From Gracilaria vermiculophylla (lineage: Eukaryota; Rhodophyta; Florideophyceae; Gracilariales; Gracilariaceae): 17,529 nt of DNA. Each line of letters begins with the position of its first letter. The stretch's first letter is position 1. The stretch is from NCBI GenBank assembly GCA_019155205.2, contig JAHNZQ020000006.1, positions 41,480 to 59,008 on the forward strand. The letters run 5' to 3'. Made by a program: the position numbers and the translations under genes. Positions 1 to 8,886 of the stretch are shown here, piece by piece. The notes beneath the pieces were generated by a model, which was not told the origin of the DNA, made no database searches, and saw only the letters and a list, made by a program, of their open reading frames with translations.

Positions 1-1167
1 TACATCAAGCAATAAGATATCTTTTACTTCACCAGCTAAAACTCCTGCCTGAACAGCTGCACCAATAGCTACGACTTCATCTGGATTTACACTCTGATTA
101 GGTTCTTTACCTATATAATCTTTAACTAAGTTCTGTATAGCTGGTATTCTGGTAGAACCACCAACTAACACAACTTCATCTATATCTACAGAACTTAATT
201 GGGCATCTTTTAAAGCATTATCTACAGGTATTTTGCAGCGTGATATTAAATCTGAACATAGTTCTTCAAACTTTGCACGAGTAATATTTTTTTCTAAATG
301 CTTAGGTCCAGTATCAGTTGAAGTAATAAAAGGCAAATTAATATCTGTCTGTAAAAGACCTGATAATTCCATTTTAGCTTTTTCTGCTGCTTCTGTTAAT
401 CTTTGTAAAGACTGCCTATCTTTACTTAAGTCTATTCCTTCATCATTCTTAAATTCTGAAACCAACCAATCAACAATTTTATAATCAAAATCATCTCCAC
501 CTAGATTAGTATCTCCAGATGTAGAAAGTACTTCAAATACACCATCACCTACTTCTAAAACAGAAACATCAAAAGTACCTCCTCCTAGATCAAACACTAG
601 TATTGTTTCATTGTCTTTCTTCTCTAAGCCATAAGAAAGTGATGCTGCTGTAGGCTCGTTAATAATCCTTAGAACATCTAAACCAGCTATTTGCCCAGCA
701 TCTTTAGTCGCTTGCCTTTGTGAATCATTAAAATACGCAGGGACAGTTATTACTGCTTTGGTTACTGACTGACCTAGATAAGTACTAGCATCTTCTACAA
801 GCTTTCTTAAAACCTGAGCAGATATTTCTTCAGGTGCAAAATTTTTATCCAAAGCAGGGCAATCTAATTTAATATTAACATCGTTATCACTTTTTACCTC
901 ATAAGATAGCTGATTAACGTCGCCTTTAACTTCATCATATTTACGACCAATGAATCTTTTCACTGAATAAAAAGTATTCTCAGGATTCATAACTGCTTGT
1001 CTTTTGGCAATATTTCCAACCAACTTATCTTGCTTTTTAGTATAAGCAACAACAGAGGGTGTTGTACGTAATCCTTCTTTATTTGATATTACAACTGGCT
1101 TACCACCTTCCATAACAGCAATAACAGAATTAGTTGTACCTAAATCAATTCCTACTACTTTAGTCAT
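1..1167 (-). CDS. dnaK: Hsp70 chaperone DnaK, N-terminal part (cut by window edge)
   Basis: ATP-dependent Hsp70 chaperone of the plastid stroma, working with J-domain and GrpE partners on folding and import. The 389 codons visible contain the whole actin-like ATPase domain: phosphate loop GIDLGTTNS (residues 6-14), TVPAYFND (141-148), second phosphate loop DLGGGTFD (193-200) and adenosine motif VGGSTRIP (335-342). The frame runs open off the left edge in the linker DILLLDV (383-389), so the substrate-binding domain (about 230 more residues in the family) lies outside. The start is the ATG at 1167, preceded on the minus strand by an AGGAG Shine-Dalgarno (1175-1179) 7 bases away. It is divergent from rpl3, as is common in red-lineage plastids. 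The reading frame is intact in what can be seen. Confidence 0.98.
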   Translation of the reverse strand, partial: MTKVVGIDLGTTNSVIAVMEGGKPVVISNKEGLRTTPSVVAYTKKQDKLVGNIAKRQAVMNPENTFYSVKRFIGRKYDEVKGDVNQLSYEVKSDNDVNIKLDCPALDKNFAPEEISAQVLRKLVEDASTYLGQSVTKAVITVPAYFNDSQRQATKDAGQIAGLDVLRIINEPTAASLSYGLEKKDNETILVFDLGGGTFDVSVLEVGDGVFEVLSTSGDTNLGGDDFDYKIVDWLVSEFKNDEGIDLSKDRQSLQRLTEAAEKAKMELSGLLQTDINLPFITSTDTGPKHLEKNITRAKFEELCSDLISRCKIPVDNALKDAQLSSVDIDEVVLVGGSTRIPAIQNLVKDYIGKEPNQSVNPDEVVAIGAAVQAGVLAGEVKDILLLDV

Positions 1168-1174
1168 TGAAAAA

Positions 1175-1179
1175 CTCCT
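1175..1179 (-). promoter_or_regulatory. Shine-Dalgarno of dnaK
   Basis: AGGAG read on the minus strand, 7 bases before the dnaK ATG. It is one of the few full-strength ribosome binding sites in this window and it fixes the start codon. Confidence 0.75.
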
Positions 1180-1196
1180 AGTTTATTATTAAATAT

Positions 1197-1224
1197 AATA
1201 TAGTAAAATAATGAACTACATCAA
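1197..1224 (-). promoter_or_regulatory. Possible dnaK promoter
   Basis: On the minus strand TTGATG (1224-1219) and TATATT (1202-1197) are spaced by 16 bases, four of six and five of six matches to the sigma70 consensus. The implied leader is about 20 bases and contains the AGGAG site. An exact TTGACA also exists farther upstream (1338-1333), but its nearest good -10 box (TATATT) is 22 bases away. In such A/T-rich DNA the -10 match alone means little. Confidence 0.3.
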
Positions 1225-1278
1225 TGAAATAGTAAAGTGTTAGTAACCGAACAAAAAATATTATATTAAAAACAAAAC

Positions 1279-1307
1279 TTGAAAATAAATGCAAATTACA
1301 AGATAAT
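1279..1307 (+). promoter_or_regulatory. Predicted promoter of the rpl3 ribosomal cluster
   Basis: TTGAAA (1279-1284) and GATAAT (1302-1307) are separated by exactly 17 bases; each box matches the sigma70 consensus at five of six positions. Initiation would fall near 1314, giving a leader of about 50 bases with an AAGGA ribosome site at 1351-1355, 7 bases before the rpl3 ATG. Plastid-encoded polymerase uses promoters of this type. It is the best match in the 195-base divergent region and the obvious start for the long cluster. Confidence 0.55.
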
Positions 1308-1362
1308 ATAACAAATAGAAAAAATTTAATATTGTCAACATAAAAGTGATAAGGAAGAATAA

Positions 1363-1977
1363 ATGTCAATTGGAATGATAGGACAAAAAGTTGGTATGAC
1401 ACAAATATTTGATGATAAAGGTTTAGCCATACCAGTAACTTTATTACAAGTAGGACCTTGCACAGTAACACAAATACAAAAAAATGAAAACTACTCAAGA
1501 ATTCAAATAGGATATAAAATATTAAATCCTAATAAATTAAATAAACCTATGTTAGGACATTTTGCAAGAAAAAACCTTCCATGCTTCAAGTACCTGAAAG
1601 AATATAAAATAAAGGATACAGAGAATTATAATGTAGGTGATATCATAAAAGTCAAAGATCTTAAAGAAAAAGAATTCGTTAATGTATCCGGACTAAGCTC
1701 AGGAAAAGGATTCAGTGGCTATCAAAAAAGACATAAGTTTAGTAGAGGACCAATGTCACATGGATCGAAAAACCATAGAGAACCAGGATCAATAGGTGCT
1801 GGTACAACACCGGGGCGCGTTTTTCCTGGTAAAAGAATGGCTGGTAGAATGGGACATAGAAGAGTAACAATCCAAAATATACAAATTATAAAAATTGATA
1901 GTATTAACAATCTTTTAGTTATGAAAGGATCTATACCTGGAAAAATAGGAAATATAATATATATAAACAAATTATAA
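1363..1977 (+). CDS. rpl3: 50S ribosomal protein L3
   Basis: 204 residues, the usual bacterial/plastid length of about 205-210. L3 binds 23S rRNA early in large-subunit assembly, and its long loop reaches toward the peptidyl transferase centre. The start IGMIGQKVGMTQIF (residues 3-16) and the central loop with SGKGFSGYQKRHKF (113-126), GSKNHREPGSIGAGTTPGRV (134-153) and GKRMAGRMGHRRVT (156-169) are clear L3 signatures. Start is the ATG at 1363, with AAGGA 7 bases upstream. It is the first gene of the cluster, and its stop is followed after a single base by the rpl4 ATG, suggesting translational coupling. Confidence 0.98.
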   Translation: MSIGMIGQKVGMTQIFDDKGLAIPVTLLQVGPCTVTQIQKNENYSRIQIGYKILNPNKLNKPMLGHFARKNLPCFKYLKEYKIKDTENYNVGDIIKVKDLKEKEFVNVSGLSSGKGFSGYQKRHKFSRGPMSHGSKNHREPGSIGAGTTPGRVFPGKRMAGRMGHRRVTIQNIQIIKIDSINNLLVMKGSIPGKIGNIIYINKL

Positions 1978-1978
1978 T

Positions 1979-2620
1979 ATGAGTAATATAAAAAAACTAG
2001 AGTATCAAGTCATAAACGATGAGAACAAAAAAGAACATCTACAAATAAGAATTACAGACAATAAGTCAGATCAAATGTATCTGATACATAAAGCATTAAA
2101 GCACCAACTTACGAATAACAGAATTAGAAAAGCGAATACTAAAACAAAGAGCGAAGTAAGAGGTGGTGGTAAAAAACCTTGGAAACAAAAAGGAACAGGA
2201 CGTGCACGAGCTGGGTCGAATAATTCTCCACTATGGAGAGGTGGTGGAGTTATATTTGGACCAAAAACCAAAACATATCACTCTAAAATAAATAAAAAAG
2301 AGAAAAGATTAGCTATAAATAACTTGATATTTAATAAATTTCAACAAACAATAATAGTAGATAATTTACTGGAAAAAATTAATACACCTAACACAAAAAA
2401 AGCTATTGAAATACTAACAAAAGCTGGTATTAAACTAAATAATAGTAAAAAAGTTCTAATAAATGTGGATAAACAAAATGAAAACATATATCTATCATTT
2501 CGAAATATTAAAAATGTAGAAGTAGTGGAAATAAGCAATATCAACATAATATCTTTACTAAAAGCTGATACAATACTGATAACTTCTAAAGCATTAAAAA
2601 AGTTACAACATTTGACATAA
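1979..2620 (+). CDS. rpl4: 50S ribosomal protein L4
   Basis: 213 residues, within the family range. L4 binds 23S rRNA and its basic extended loop lines the peptide exit tunnel. That loop is visible at residues 60-98: VRGGGKKPWKQKGTGRARAG (60-79), then SPLWRGGGVIFGPK (83-96). The C-terminal half is more divergent but shows the expected alternating strands, such as ADTILITSKALKKL. It lies one base after rpl3, with no room for a separate ribosome site except inside the rpl3 end, so re-initiation is likely. In gamma-proteobacteria L4 represses its own operon; nothing here indicates that this control exists in the plastid. Confidence 0.97.
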   Translation: MSNIKKLEYQVINDENKKEHLQIRITDNKSDQMYLIHKALKHQLTNNRIRKANTKTKSEVRGGGKKPWKQKGTGRARAGSNNSPLWRGGGVIFGPKTKTYHSKINKKEKRLAINNLIFNKFQQTIIVDNLLEKINTPNTKKAIEILTKAGIKLNNSKKVLINVDKQNENIYLSFRNIKNVEVVEISNINIISLLKADTILITSKALKKLQHLT

Positions 2621-2641
2621 AATTAAAATGAATAATTAAAT

Positions 2642-2932
2642 ATGAAAAAAAATAAGATAGATATTATAAGATATCCTGTCATAACAGACAAAACAACAAA
2701 AGAAATAGAAAATAATACATATTGCTTTAATGTTACTGCAAACAGTAACAAAAAAGAAATAAAAATAGCAATAGAGGAAATATTCAAGGTAAAAGTCAAA
2801 AAAATAAATACTATTACAAACCCTCCTAAAACTAAAACTGTAGGACGTTTCAAAGGTAAAAAAACAAATTATAAAAAAGCATTAATAAAACTAGTTGACA
2901 ATTATAAAATCAATCTATTTGATGAAGAATAA
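2642..2932 (+). CDS. rpl23: 50S ribosomal protein L23
   Basis: 96 residues, the normal bacterial length of about 95-100. L23 sits at the exit of the peptide tunnel and in bacteria docks trigger factor and the signal recognition particle. Recognised by IIRYPVITDKTT near the N-terminus (residues 8-19), the central IEEIFKVKVKKINTI and the basic loop RFKGKKTNYKKA. It lies 21 bases after rpl4 and 21 before rpl2, in the standard S10 operon order. There is no strong Shine-Dalgarno before the ATG; the sequence between the genes is A/T only apart from one G. Confidence 0.96.
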   Translation: MKKNKIDIIRYPVITDKTTKEIENNTYCFNVTANSNKKEIKIAIEEIFKVKVKKINTITNPPKTKTVGRFKGKKTNYKKALIKLVDNYKINLFDEE

Positions 2933-2953
2933 ATAAAAAATAATAAATAAATT

Positions 2954-3781
2954 ATGGCTATACGTTTATACAGATCATACACAGCTGGTACAAGAAATAG
3001 AACCGTATCAACATTTGATGAAATTACAAAAGATAAACCAGAAAAAAAATTACTTAGAAAAAAACATGGAGCTAAAGGTAGAAATAATAGAGGCGTAATA
3101 ACATGTCGACATAGGGGAGGAGGACATAAAAAAAGATATCGTGTTATAGATTTCAAAAGAAGTAAAAGAAACATTAACGGCAAGGTTGCTAGTATTGAAT
3201 ATGATCCCTATAGAAATGCTAGAATTGCTTTAATCAATTATGAAGATGGGGAAAAAAGGTACATAATACACCCAAGATCACTAGAAGTTGGTCAAAAAAT
3301 TATATCAGGAGAAAATTCTCCAATAGAAGTAGGTAATGCACTACCACTAGAAAACATACCACTGGGTACAGCTGTGCATAATGTAGAATTGAAACAAAAT
3401 CAAGGCGGTCAAATTGTCAGAGCAGCTGGTACATACGCTCAAATTGTTGCCAAAGAAGGTAATTTAGTGACACTGAAATTACCATCGAGTGAAGTTAGAA
3501 CAATAAATAAAAAATGCTACGCAACAATAGGACAAGTGGGAAATGTAGAATCAAATAATATTACGATAGGTAAAGCAGGAAGAAAAAGATGGCTTGGTAA
3601 ACGGCCAACTGTACGAGGAGTAGTTATGAATCCTATTGATCATCCTCATGGTGGAGGTGAAGGGAGATCACCAATAGGAAAGCCTAGACCCGTAACACCT
3701 TGGGGTAAACCAGCTTTAGGAAAAAAAACAAGGAAAAAAAAGAAATATAGCGATAGATATATACTAAGACGACGCAAATAA
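2954..3781 (+). CDS. rpl2: 50S ribosomal protein L2
   Basis: 275 residues, matching the family. L2 is a primary 23S rRNA binder needed for subunit joining and peptidyl transfer. Signatures include the N-terminal [14 protein letters not shown] (11-24), [20 protein letters not shown] (37-56), and the conserved C-terminal loop [18 protein letters not shown] (225-242), where His230 corresponds to the histidine linked to peptidyl transferase function. The tail is strongly basic. No intron is present, unlike rpl2 in land-plant chloroplasts. It is 21 bases after rpl23 and 16 before rps19. Confidence 0.98.
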   Translation: MAIRLYRSYTAGTRNRTVSTFDEITKDKPEKKLLRKKHGAKGRNNRGVITCRHRGGGHKKRYRVIDFKRSKRNINGKVASIEYDPYRNARIALINYEDGEKRYIIHPRSLEVGQKIISGENSPIEVGNALPLENIPLGTAVHNVELKQNQGGQIVRAAGTYAQIVAKEGNLVTLKLPSSEVRTINKKCYATIGQVGNVESNNITIGKAGRKRWLGKRPTVRGVVMNPIDHPHGGGEGRSPIGKPRPVTPWGKPALGKKTRKKKKYSDRYILRRRK

Positions 3782-3797
3782 ATAGGAAAATTAACTT

Positions 3798-4076
3798 ATG
3801 TCAAGATCAATATTTAAAGGACCATACATAGAATATAAGCTACTGCATAAAATTTACAATCTAAATAATAAAAACAAAAAAGATACAATAAAAACTTGGT
3901 CAAGATCATCAACAATTATTCCTGATATGATAGGACATACAATTGCAGTATATAATGGTAGGCAACATTTCCCTGTATTTATCTCAGAACAAATGATAGG
4001 ACATAAACTAGGAGAATTTGTACCAACACGAACATTCAGAAGCCATATAAAAAATGATAGGAAAAGCAGAAAATAA
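3798..4076 (+). CDS. rps19: 30S ribosomal protein S19
   Basis: 92 residues, as in bacteria and other plastids. S19 sits in the head of the small subunit with S13 and contacts the A-site tRNA region. Typical features are [15 protein letters not shown] at the N-terminus, [20 protein letters not shown] in the middle, and [19 protein letters not shown] near the end. The stop is two bases before the rpl22 ATG. Confidence 0.98.
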   Translation: MSRSIFKGPYIEYKLLHKIYNLNNKNKKDTIKTWSRSSTIIPDMIGHTIAVYNGRQHFPVFISEQMIGHKLGEFVPTRTFRSHIKNDRKSRK

Positions 4077-4078
4077 TA

Positions 4079-4417
4079 ATGATAGAATCTAAGGCAATTG
4101 CAAAATACGTTAGGACATCACCATACAAATCTAGAAGAGTATTAAAACAGATTCAAGGTAAACAATATCAAGAAGCAAAATTAATACTAGAATTTATGCC
4201 GTATAGAGTATGTAAAATAATTATTAAAGTACTAGACTCAGCTTTTAGCAATCTTGAGCAAAAAAGTAACGAAAAACTTGACAAAAAAACAGTACAAATT
4301 ATAGAAGCATGCGCAAATAAGGGGCCAATTTTAAAAAGATTTCAGCCTAGAGCACAAGGCCGTGCTTTCCCCATCAGAAAACCTACATGCCATATAAATA
4401 TTAAACTAGGAATATAA
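4079..4417 (+). CDS. rpl22: 50S ribosomal protein L22
   Basis: 112 residues, close to the bacterial 110. L22 spans the large subunit, and its beta-hairpin lines the exit tunnel beside L4, where macrolides act. The N-terminal [19 protein letters not shown] and the C-terminal hairpin segment [20 protein letters not shown] are diagnostic. The start is set by the ATG two bases after the rps19 stop, which suggests coupled translation. The next gene, rps3, begins after four bases. Confidence 0.97.
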   Translation: MIESKAIAKYVRTSPYKSRRVLKQIQGKQYQEAKLILEFMPYRVCKIIIKVLDSAFSNLEQKSNEKLDKKTVQIIEACANKGPILKRFQPRAQGRAFPIRKPTCHINIKLGI

Positions 4418-4421
4418 CTTT

Positions 4422-5048
4422 ATGGGACAAAAAACACATCCGTCAGGATTTAGACTAGGAATAACAGAATCGCATAGATCATCATGGTTTTCAAAGATGC
4501 AAGAATATCCACGAATAATAGAAGAAGATCATAAAATCAGATCTTACATTGAAAAAGATATGGAAAAAGCTGGAATTGCAAAAGTTGAAATTAATAGGAA
4601 AGTAGATCAAACAGAAATTAATATTAGTACAGCTAGGCCAGGAATTATACTTGGTAAATCAGGGACAGGAATTGAAATCATAAGAAAACACATAACAGAA
4701 ACCTTAAAAGTAAATAATAAAATTAGGCTTAATTTAATAGAGGTCACAGAACCGGACAGAGAAGCAAGACTACTATCACAGTGGATAGCACAGCAACTTG
4801 AGAAAAGAGTAGCATTTAGGCGTGTACTAAGACAAGCAATACAGAAAGCACAAAAAGCTAACATAGCTGGAATAAAAATACAAATATCTGGTAGACTAAA
4901 TGGAGCTGAAATTGCAAGAAAAGAATGGGCAAGAGAAGGTAGAGTACCATTGCAAACACTAAAAGCAAATATTGATTATACTCACACTCAAGCACATACT
5001 ATATACGGAATATTGGGTATAAAAATTTGGCTATTTAAAATAAACTAA
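4422..5048 (+). CDS. rps3: 30S ribosomal protein S3
   Basis: 208 residues, slightly short for bacteria but typical of compact plastid forms. S3 lines the mRNA entry channel of the small subunit. Seen are the N-terminal MGQKTHPSGFRLGITESHRS (1-20), a type-2 KH RNA-binding domain with the loop GIILGKSG (74-81), and the C-terminal domain with ISGRLNGAEIARKEWAREG (155-173) and HTIYGILGIKIWLFK (192-206). The ATG is four bases after the rpl22 stop. No insertion or frameshift is visible. Confidence 0.98.
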   Translation: MGQKTHPSGFRLGITESHRSSWFSKMQEYPRIIEEDHKIRSYIEKDMEKAGIAKVEINRKVDQTEINISTARPGIILGKSGTGIEIIRKHITETLKVNNKIRLNLIEVTEPDREARLLSQWIAQQLEKRVAFRRVLRQAIQKAQKANIAGIKIQISGRLNGAEIARKEWAREGRVPLQTLKANIDYTHTQAHTIYGILGIKIWLFKIN

Positions 5049-5069
5049 ATCATTATAAGAACATATCAT

Positions 5070-5474
5070 ATGTTAAGTCCTAAAAGAACTAAATTCAGAA
5101 AACAGCATCGCGGAAGAATGAAAGGATCTGCTAGCAAAGGTAACACCATAATCTTTGGAGAATATGCACTACAAGCATGTGAAAGAACATGGATAACTTC
5201 CAGACAAATAGAAGCAACACGTAGAACTATTACTAGATATGTAAAAAGAGGGGGAAAAATATGGATTAGAATTTTCCCGGATAAACCTATTACAGCAAGA
5301 CCTGCAGAAACTAGGATGGGTTCTGGAAAAGGAGCTCCTGAGTACTGGGTCGCTGTAGTGAAACCTGGACATATATTATTTGAGATAGCAGGCGTACCAG
5401 AAAATGTAGCAAAAGCTGCAATGCATCTTGCTTCATATAAGTTACCGATAAAAACAAAATTTTTAATCAAATAG
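5070..5474 (+). CDS. rpl16: 50S ribosomal protein L16
   Basis: 134 residues, the usual length. L16 helps position the A-site tRNA and organises the elbow of the large subunit. The start [19 protein letters not shown], the middle [20 protein letters not shown] and [15 protein letters not shown] are strong signatures. There is no group II intron, in contrast to rpl16 in most land plants. It follows rps3 by 21 bases and precedes rpl29 by 13. Confidence 0.98.
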   Translation: MLSPKRTKFRKQHRGRMKGSASKGNTIIFGEYALQACERTWITSRQIEATRRTITRYVKRGGKIWIRIFPDKPITARPAETRMGSGKGAPEYWVAVVKPGHILFEIAGVPENVAKAAMHLASYKLPIKTKFLIK

Positions 5475-5487
5475 AACTAATAAACAC

Positions 5488-5661
5488 ATGGATGCAAAAA
5501 TTCAAGAGGAAATCGATACATTGAAAAAAGAGTTAGTATTACTAAGGATGTACAAAATAACAAAACAAAAGAATGAAAATCATAAAATAAAAAAAATACA
5601 GCACAAGATTTCACAAATATATCAATTCAATAGCAAAAACAAATCCCTATTAAATGACTAA
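5488..5661 (+). CDS. rpl29: 50S ribosomal protein L29
   Basis: A 57-codon gene in the gap between rpl16 and rps17, where L29 is expected. The product begins MDAKIQEEIDTLKKELVLLR and continues as a basic helical hairpin with the L29 pattern KELVLLRMYKITKQ then IKKIQHKISQIYQF, comparable to the L-x-x-L-R and I-A-R-I segments of bacterial L29. L29 lies near the tunnel exit next to L23. The stop TAA (5659-5661) overlaps the rps17 ATG (5654) by 8 bases in another frame. Sequence identity to standard L29 is low, so the call rests on position, length and helix pattern together. Confidence 0.9.
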   Translation: MDAKIQEEIDTLKKELVLLRMYKITKQKNENHKIKKIQHKISQIYQFNSKNKSLLND

Positions 5662-5917
5662 AAAAGAAATACAAGGAACGGTTATCAGCAATAAAATGAA
5701 TAAAACTGCAACAGTTGCAGTTAAGCAACCTAAAAAACATAAAAAATACGGCAAAATTGTCAATAAAACTAATAAATATTATGTAGATGATCCAAAAAAT
5801 ATATGTAAAATAGGCGATACAGTCAAAATACAAGAAACGAGACCAATAAGTAAAAATAAACGCTGGAAAATCATACAACTAATACAAAAAAATGATACAA
5901 ACACAAACATATCTTAA
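5654..5917 (+). CDS. rps17: 30S ribosomal protein S17
   Basis: 87 residues, normal for S17, an OB-fold protein that binds 16S rRNA early in assembly. Signatures are [20 protein letters not shown] near the N-terminus and [20 protein letters not shown] toward the C-terminus. The gene is squeezed: it starts 8 bases inside rpl29 and its last 26 bases (5892-5917) also encode the beginning of rpl14 in another frame. The C-terminal tail NDTNTNIS is therefore probably free to vary, being dictated by the conserved rpl14 start. Confidence 0.97.
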   Translation: MTKKEIQGTVISNKMNKTATVAVKQPKKHKKYGKIVNKTNKYYVDDPKNICKIGDTVKIQETRPISKNKRWKIIQLIQKNDTNTNIS

Positions 5918-6260
5918 TGTAGCTGATAATAGTGGAGCACGTAAAATCATGTGTATAAGAGTCTTAGGAACTAACAATCCTAAATATGCAAAAATAGGAG
6001 ACACTATAATAGGAGTTGTTAAAAATGCATCACCTAACATGCCAGTAAAAAAATCTGATGTAATACAAGCAGTAGTTGTTAGAACAAGAAAGACATTACG
6101 TAGACCAGATGGAATGAGTATACGTTTTGATGATAATGCAGCAGTAATAATAAATAAAGATAAAAATCCCAGGGGCACACGAGTATTTGGCCCCATTGCA
6201 AAAGAATTACGAGATAAAAATTTTTCAAAAATCATATCATTAGCTCCCGAGGTAGTATAA
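5892..6260 (+). CDS. rpl14: 50S ribosomal protein L14
   Basis: 122 residues, exactly the typical length. L14 forms part of an intersubunit bridge with 16S rRNA. The N-terminus [20 protein letters not shown] is highly conserved and fixes the start at 5892 despite the 26-base overlap with rps17. Further conserved segments are [14 protein letters not shown] and [20 protein letters not shown]. Its stop (6258-6260) directly abuts the rpl24 ATG. Confidence 0.98.
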   Translation: MIQTQTYLNVADNSGARKIMCIRVLGTNNPKYAKIGDTIIGVVKNASPNMPVKKSDVIQAVVVRTRKTLRRPDGMSIRFDDNAAVIINKDKNPRGTRVFGPIAKELRDKNFSKIISLAPEVV

Positions 6261-6479
6261 ATGAAGATAAAAAAAGGCTATACAGCGGAAATTATATCAG
6301 GAAAATACAAAGGTTCTAAAGGAAAGATTATATCAATATGTGAAAAAACATCTACAGTCAAGATTGAGAACATCAACATGAAAATAAAACACATAAAACC
6401 ACAACAAAGCGATGAAAAAGGATCTATTAAAGAAATCGAAGGACCAATACATCAATCAAATATAAAAATAAAGAACTAA
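6261..6479 (+). CDS. rpl24: 50S ribosomal protein L24
   Basis: 72 residues, shorter than the bacterial form of about 104 but in line with small plastid L24 versions. L24 starts large-subunit assembly and later sits at the tunnel exit. The KOW motif is visible at the N-terminus: KKGYTAEIISGKYKGSKGKI, followed by the strand TVKIENINMK and the EGPIHQSNIKI segment. It starts with no gap after the rpl14 stop (TAAATG), so ribosomes finishing rpl14 may continue straight into it. Confidence 0.94.
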   Translation: MKIKKGYTAEIISGKYKGSKGKIISICEKTSTVKIENINMKIKHIKPQQSDEKGSIKEIEGPIHQSNIKIKN

Positions 6480-6490
6480 AACAGTAAAAT

Positions 6491-7039
6491 ATGATAGTAG
6501 AAACATCATTGAAGGAAAAATACGAAACAGAAATCTTTCCAGAGCTTTTACAAGAATTCAAATATCAAAACATACATGAGGTACCAAAATTAGTAAAAAT
6601 CACTTTAAATAGAGGTATAGGAGAAGCAGCTCAAAACAACAAAGCAATAGATAAAAGTATAGAAGAATTTGCTTACATTACAGGACAAAAACCAATTATA
6701 ACGAAAACGAAAAAATCTATAGCCGGTTTTAAAATCAGAGAAGATATACCAATTGGTCTTAAAGTTACTTTAAGAAGAGAAAAAATGTATAATTTTCTGA
6801 ATAAACTAATTAACCTATCTTTACCAAGAATACGAGATTTTCGAGGAATTAGTAAAAAACAATTTGATGGTAGAGGAAACTATAATTTAGGACTAAAAGA
6901 ACAGATAATTTTTCCAGAAATTAACTATGAACAAATAGACAAAATTAGAGGGATGAACATTACGATAGTGACAACAGCTAAAAGTGACAAGGAAGGATTA
7001 GCATTGTTAAAAAAATTTGGGATGCCATTTAAAGAATAA
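6491..7039 (+). CDS. rpl5: 50S ribosomal protein L5
   Basis: 182 residues, normal for the family at about 180. L5 binds 5S rRNA in the central protuberance and touches the P-site tRNA and S13. Signatures: [17 protein letters not shown] near the N-terminus, [20 protein letters not shown], then [20 protein letters not shown] and the C-terminal [20 protein letters not shown]. The rps8 gene begins 19 bases after its stop. Confidence 0.98.
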   Translation: MIVETSLKEKYETEIFPELLQEFKYQNIHEVPKLVKITLNRGIGEAAQNNKAIDKSIEEFAYITGQKPIITKTKKSIAGFKIREDIPIGLKVTLRREKMYNFLNKLINLSLPRIRDFRGISKKQFDGRGNYNLGLKEQIIFPEINYEQIDKIRGMNITIVTTAKSDKEGLALLKKFGMPFKE

Positions 7040-7058
7040 CATTATACTAAAAATAAAA

Positions 7059-7457
7059 ATGATCAACGATATAGTATCAGATATGTTAACTAAGATAAGA
7101 AATGCAAACTTAGCTAAACATCACATAGTCCAGGTACCATCTACAAAAATCAATCTTAATATTATTAAAGTTTTACATCAAGAAGGATTTATATATAAGT
7201 ATGAAGAGATACAAAAGCAACAGTTTAACTATATAATCATATCACTTAAATATAAGGGTAAGGATAAAAAACGCATAATCACAGAATTAAGAAGAGTAAG
7301 TAAACCAGGATTAAAAGTTTATGCAAATAAAAGAAAATTACCAAGAATTTTGGGTGGAATAGGAGTAGCAATAATTTCAACATCTCATGGTGTAATGACA
7401 GATAAGCAAGCAAGACAAAATGGTATAGGTGGTGAAATTTTATGCTACGTTTGGTAA
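7059..7457 (+). CDS. rps8: 30S ribosomal protein S8
   Basis: 132 residues from the ATG at 7059, matching the family. S8 binds the central domain of 16S rRNA. The conserved N-terminus [16 protein letters not shown] fixes this start; an in-frame ATG at 7017 would add 14 non-conserved residues and overlap the end of rpl5, so I rejected it. C-terminal signatures are [34 protein letters not shown] and the ending [10 protein letters not shown] 37-base gap separates it from rpl6. Confidence 0.97.
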   Translation: MINDIVSDMLTKIRNANLAKHHIVQVPSTKINLNIIKVLHQEGFIYKYEEIQKQQFNYIIISLKYKGKDKKRIITELRRVSKPGLKVYANKRKLPRILGGIGVAIISTSHGVMTDKQARQNGIGGEILCYVW

Positions 7458-7494
7458 AAATATAAAGTTATTAAAACAATATTAGGTAAAAAAT

Positions 7495-8031
7495 ATGTCA
7501 AGAATAGGAAAAAAAGAAATATACGTACCTAAGGATACAAAAATTATAATAGATAAATCGTTAATTATTGTTAAAGGCAATAAAGGTGAAATGTCTTATG
7601 AATTACCAAAAGAAATAAAAGTATTTCAAGAAGGTGACAAACTTATTGTACAAAAGAAGAATCAAACAAGAGAGAGTCAAGCACTACATGGATTAAGTAG
7701 AAGCATTATTAATAATATGGCAATTGGCGTCTCAGAAGGATTTAGTAAAAAATTAATTATACAGGGAGTTGGATATAGAGCACAAATGGATGGTAAAAAC
7801 CTGATACTAAATCTAGGATATAGTCATGTTGTAGAAATTAAACCTCCTGAAGATATTATAATACAAACAGAAGGTAATACCACAATAATCATTTCAGGCA
7901 TAAGTAAAGAAAAAGTTGGCCAAATTGCAGCAAGGATAAGATCTACTAGACCACCAGAGCCATATAAAGGCAAAGGTATAAGATACGAAAATGAAACAAT
8001 AAGAAGAAAAATAGGTAAAGCAGGTAAATAA
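7495..8031 (+). CDS. rpl6: 50S ribosomal protein L6
   Basis: 178 residues, as in bacteria. L6 has two repeated beta-rich domains and binds 23S rRNA near the factor-binding site. The N-terminus MSRIGKKEIYVPKDTKI, the middle LIIQGVGYRAQMDGKNLILN and the end RSTRPPEPYKGKGIRYENE are diagnostic. It precedes rpl18 by 13 bases. Confidence 0.98.
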   Translation: MSRIGKKEIYVPKDTKIIIDKSLIIVKGNKGEMSYELPKEIKVFQEGDKLIVQKKNQTRESQALHGLSRSIINNMAIGVSEGFSKKLIIQGVGYRAQMDGKNLILNLGYSHVVEIKPPEDIIIQTEGNTTIIISGISKEKVGQIAARIRSTRPPEPYKGKGIRYENETIRRKIGKAGK

Positions 8032-8044
8032 AAAAATATAAAAA

Positions 8045-8350
8045 ATGTCAACAAATAAATCAAAATTTAGATTACGTATTTTTAAGTCAAAAAAACACAT
8101 ATACGCAATTTTAATTGATGACAATAGTAATAAAGTTATCACTAGCAGTTCTACTATATCACGAAATATCAAAGAAGATGTGAAGAAGTTCAAAAACTGT
8201 AAGACAGCGAAACTCGTAGGCAAAAATATTGGAATGAAATTAAAAGAATTAGGGATAGAAAAAATTATATTCGATAGAGGTAAAAATTTATATCATGGAC
8301 AAATAAAATCAATTGCAGAAGGAACAAGAGAAGAAGGAATAATTTTCTAG
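8045..8350 (+). CDS. rpl18: 50S ribosomal protein L18
   Basis: 101 residues, at the short end of the family range (about 100-120). L18 binds 5S rRNA together with L5. The N-terminus is basic ([20 protein letters not shown]), and the C-terminus carries the conserved [20 protein letters not shown] and [11 protein letters not shown]. It is 16 bases before rps5, in the standard spc order. Confidence 0.97.
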   Translation: MSTNKSKFRLRIFKSKKHIYAILIDDNSNKVITSSSTISRNIKEDVKKFKNCKTAKLVGKNIGMKLKELGIEKIIFDRGKNLYHGQIKSIAEGTREEGIIF

Positions 8351-8366
8351 AATACCATATAACAAA

Positions 8367-8876
8367 ATGAAAAAACGAAATATCAAAAATAAAGAAGATA
8401 ATGCTTGGGAAGAAAAAGTTGTACAAGTAACGAGAGTAACAAAAGTAGTAAAAGGAGGGAAAAAGCTAAGTTTTAGGGCAATACTAGTCATAGGAAATGA
8501 AAATGGTCACATAGGTGTTGGGGTAGGTAAAGCAAACGATGTTATAGGAGCAGTAAAAAAAGGAGTAGCAGATGCGAAAAAACACTGTATAGAAATACCA
8601 ATGACAAAATACTTTTCAATACCACACCCAATCAACGGCAGAGCAGGAGCAGCAAAAGTGATGTTAAGACCATCCGCAACAGGATCTGGTGTAATAGCTG
8701 GAGGTTCAACAAGAACAGTACTAGAACTAGCTGGTATTAAAAATGTTTTAGCAAAGCAGTTAGGATCAAATAATACATTAAACAATGCTAGAGCAACACT
8801 AAATGCACTTAATAACTTGAGGACGTTTGAAAACACGGCAAAAGACAGAGATATAAACACTAGACAATTATATTAG
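8367..8876 (+). CDS. rps5: 30S ribosomal protein S5
   Basis: 169 residues, typical. S5 contributes to decoding accuracy and to the mRNA entry channel together with S3 and S4. A double-stranded RNA-binding-like N-terminal domain is seen in [20 protein letters not shown] and [20 protein letters not shown]. The C-terminal domain includes [20 protein letters not shown] and [15 protein letters not shown]. Ten bases separate it from secY. The rpl30 and rpl15 genes found here in bacteria are absent. Confidence 0.98.
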   Translation: MKKRNIKNKEDNAWEEKVVQVTRVTKVVKGGKKLSFRAILVIGNENGHIGVGVGKANDVIGAVKKGVADAKKHCIEIPMTKYFSIPHPINGRAGAAKVMLRPSATGSGVIAGGSTRTVLELAGIKNVLAKQLGSNNTLNNARATLNALNNLRTFENTAKDRDINTRQLY

Positions 8877-8886
8877 ATTATGGTAC

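Noticed and set aside
1168..1362. CIRCE-type heat-shock operator upstream of dnaK
   Set aside because: I looked for TTAGCACTC-N9-GAGTGCTAA on both strands and found no match, not even a convincing half-site.
1178..1498. 106-codon minus-strand frame across the dnaK/rpl3 spacer and the start of rpl3
   Set aside because: It is composed mostly of Phe, Leu, Ile, Val and Tyr as expected from reverse-reading A-rich DNA, and overlaps the rpl3 start.
2895..2923. TTGACA near the end of rpl23 as a promoter for rpl2
   Set aside because: No acceptable -10 box occurs 16-18 bases downstream (best is TTTGAT).
4278..4305. Internal promoter in rpl22: exact TTGACA followed 16 bases later by TATAGA
   Set aside because: The -10 matches only four of six positions and the pair lies inside conserved coding sequence; such matches are expected in A/T-rich DNA.
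5066..5470. 134-codon open frame on the minus strand, almost exactly antisense to rpl16
   Set aside because: It mirrors a strongly conserved gene, has no recognisable domain or ribosome site, and arises from codon bias in the sense strand.
7017..7058. Longer N-terminus for rps8 from the ATG at 7017
   Set aside because: The 14 extra residues are not conserved in S8 and overlap rpl5; the conserved start is at 7059.
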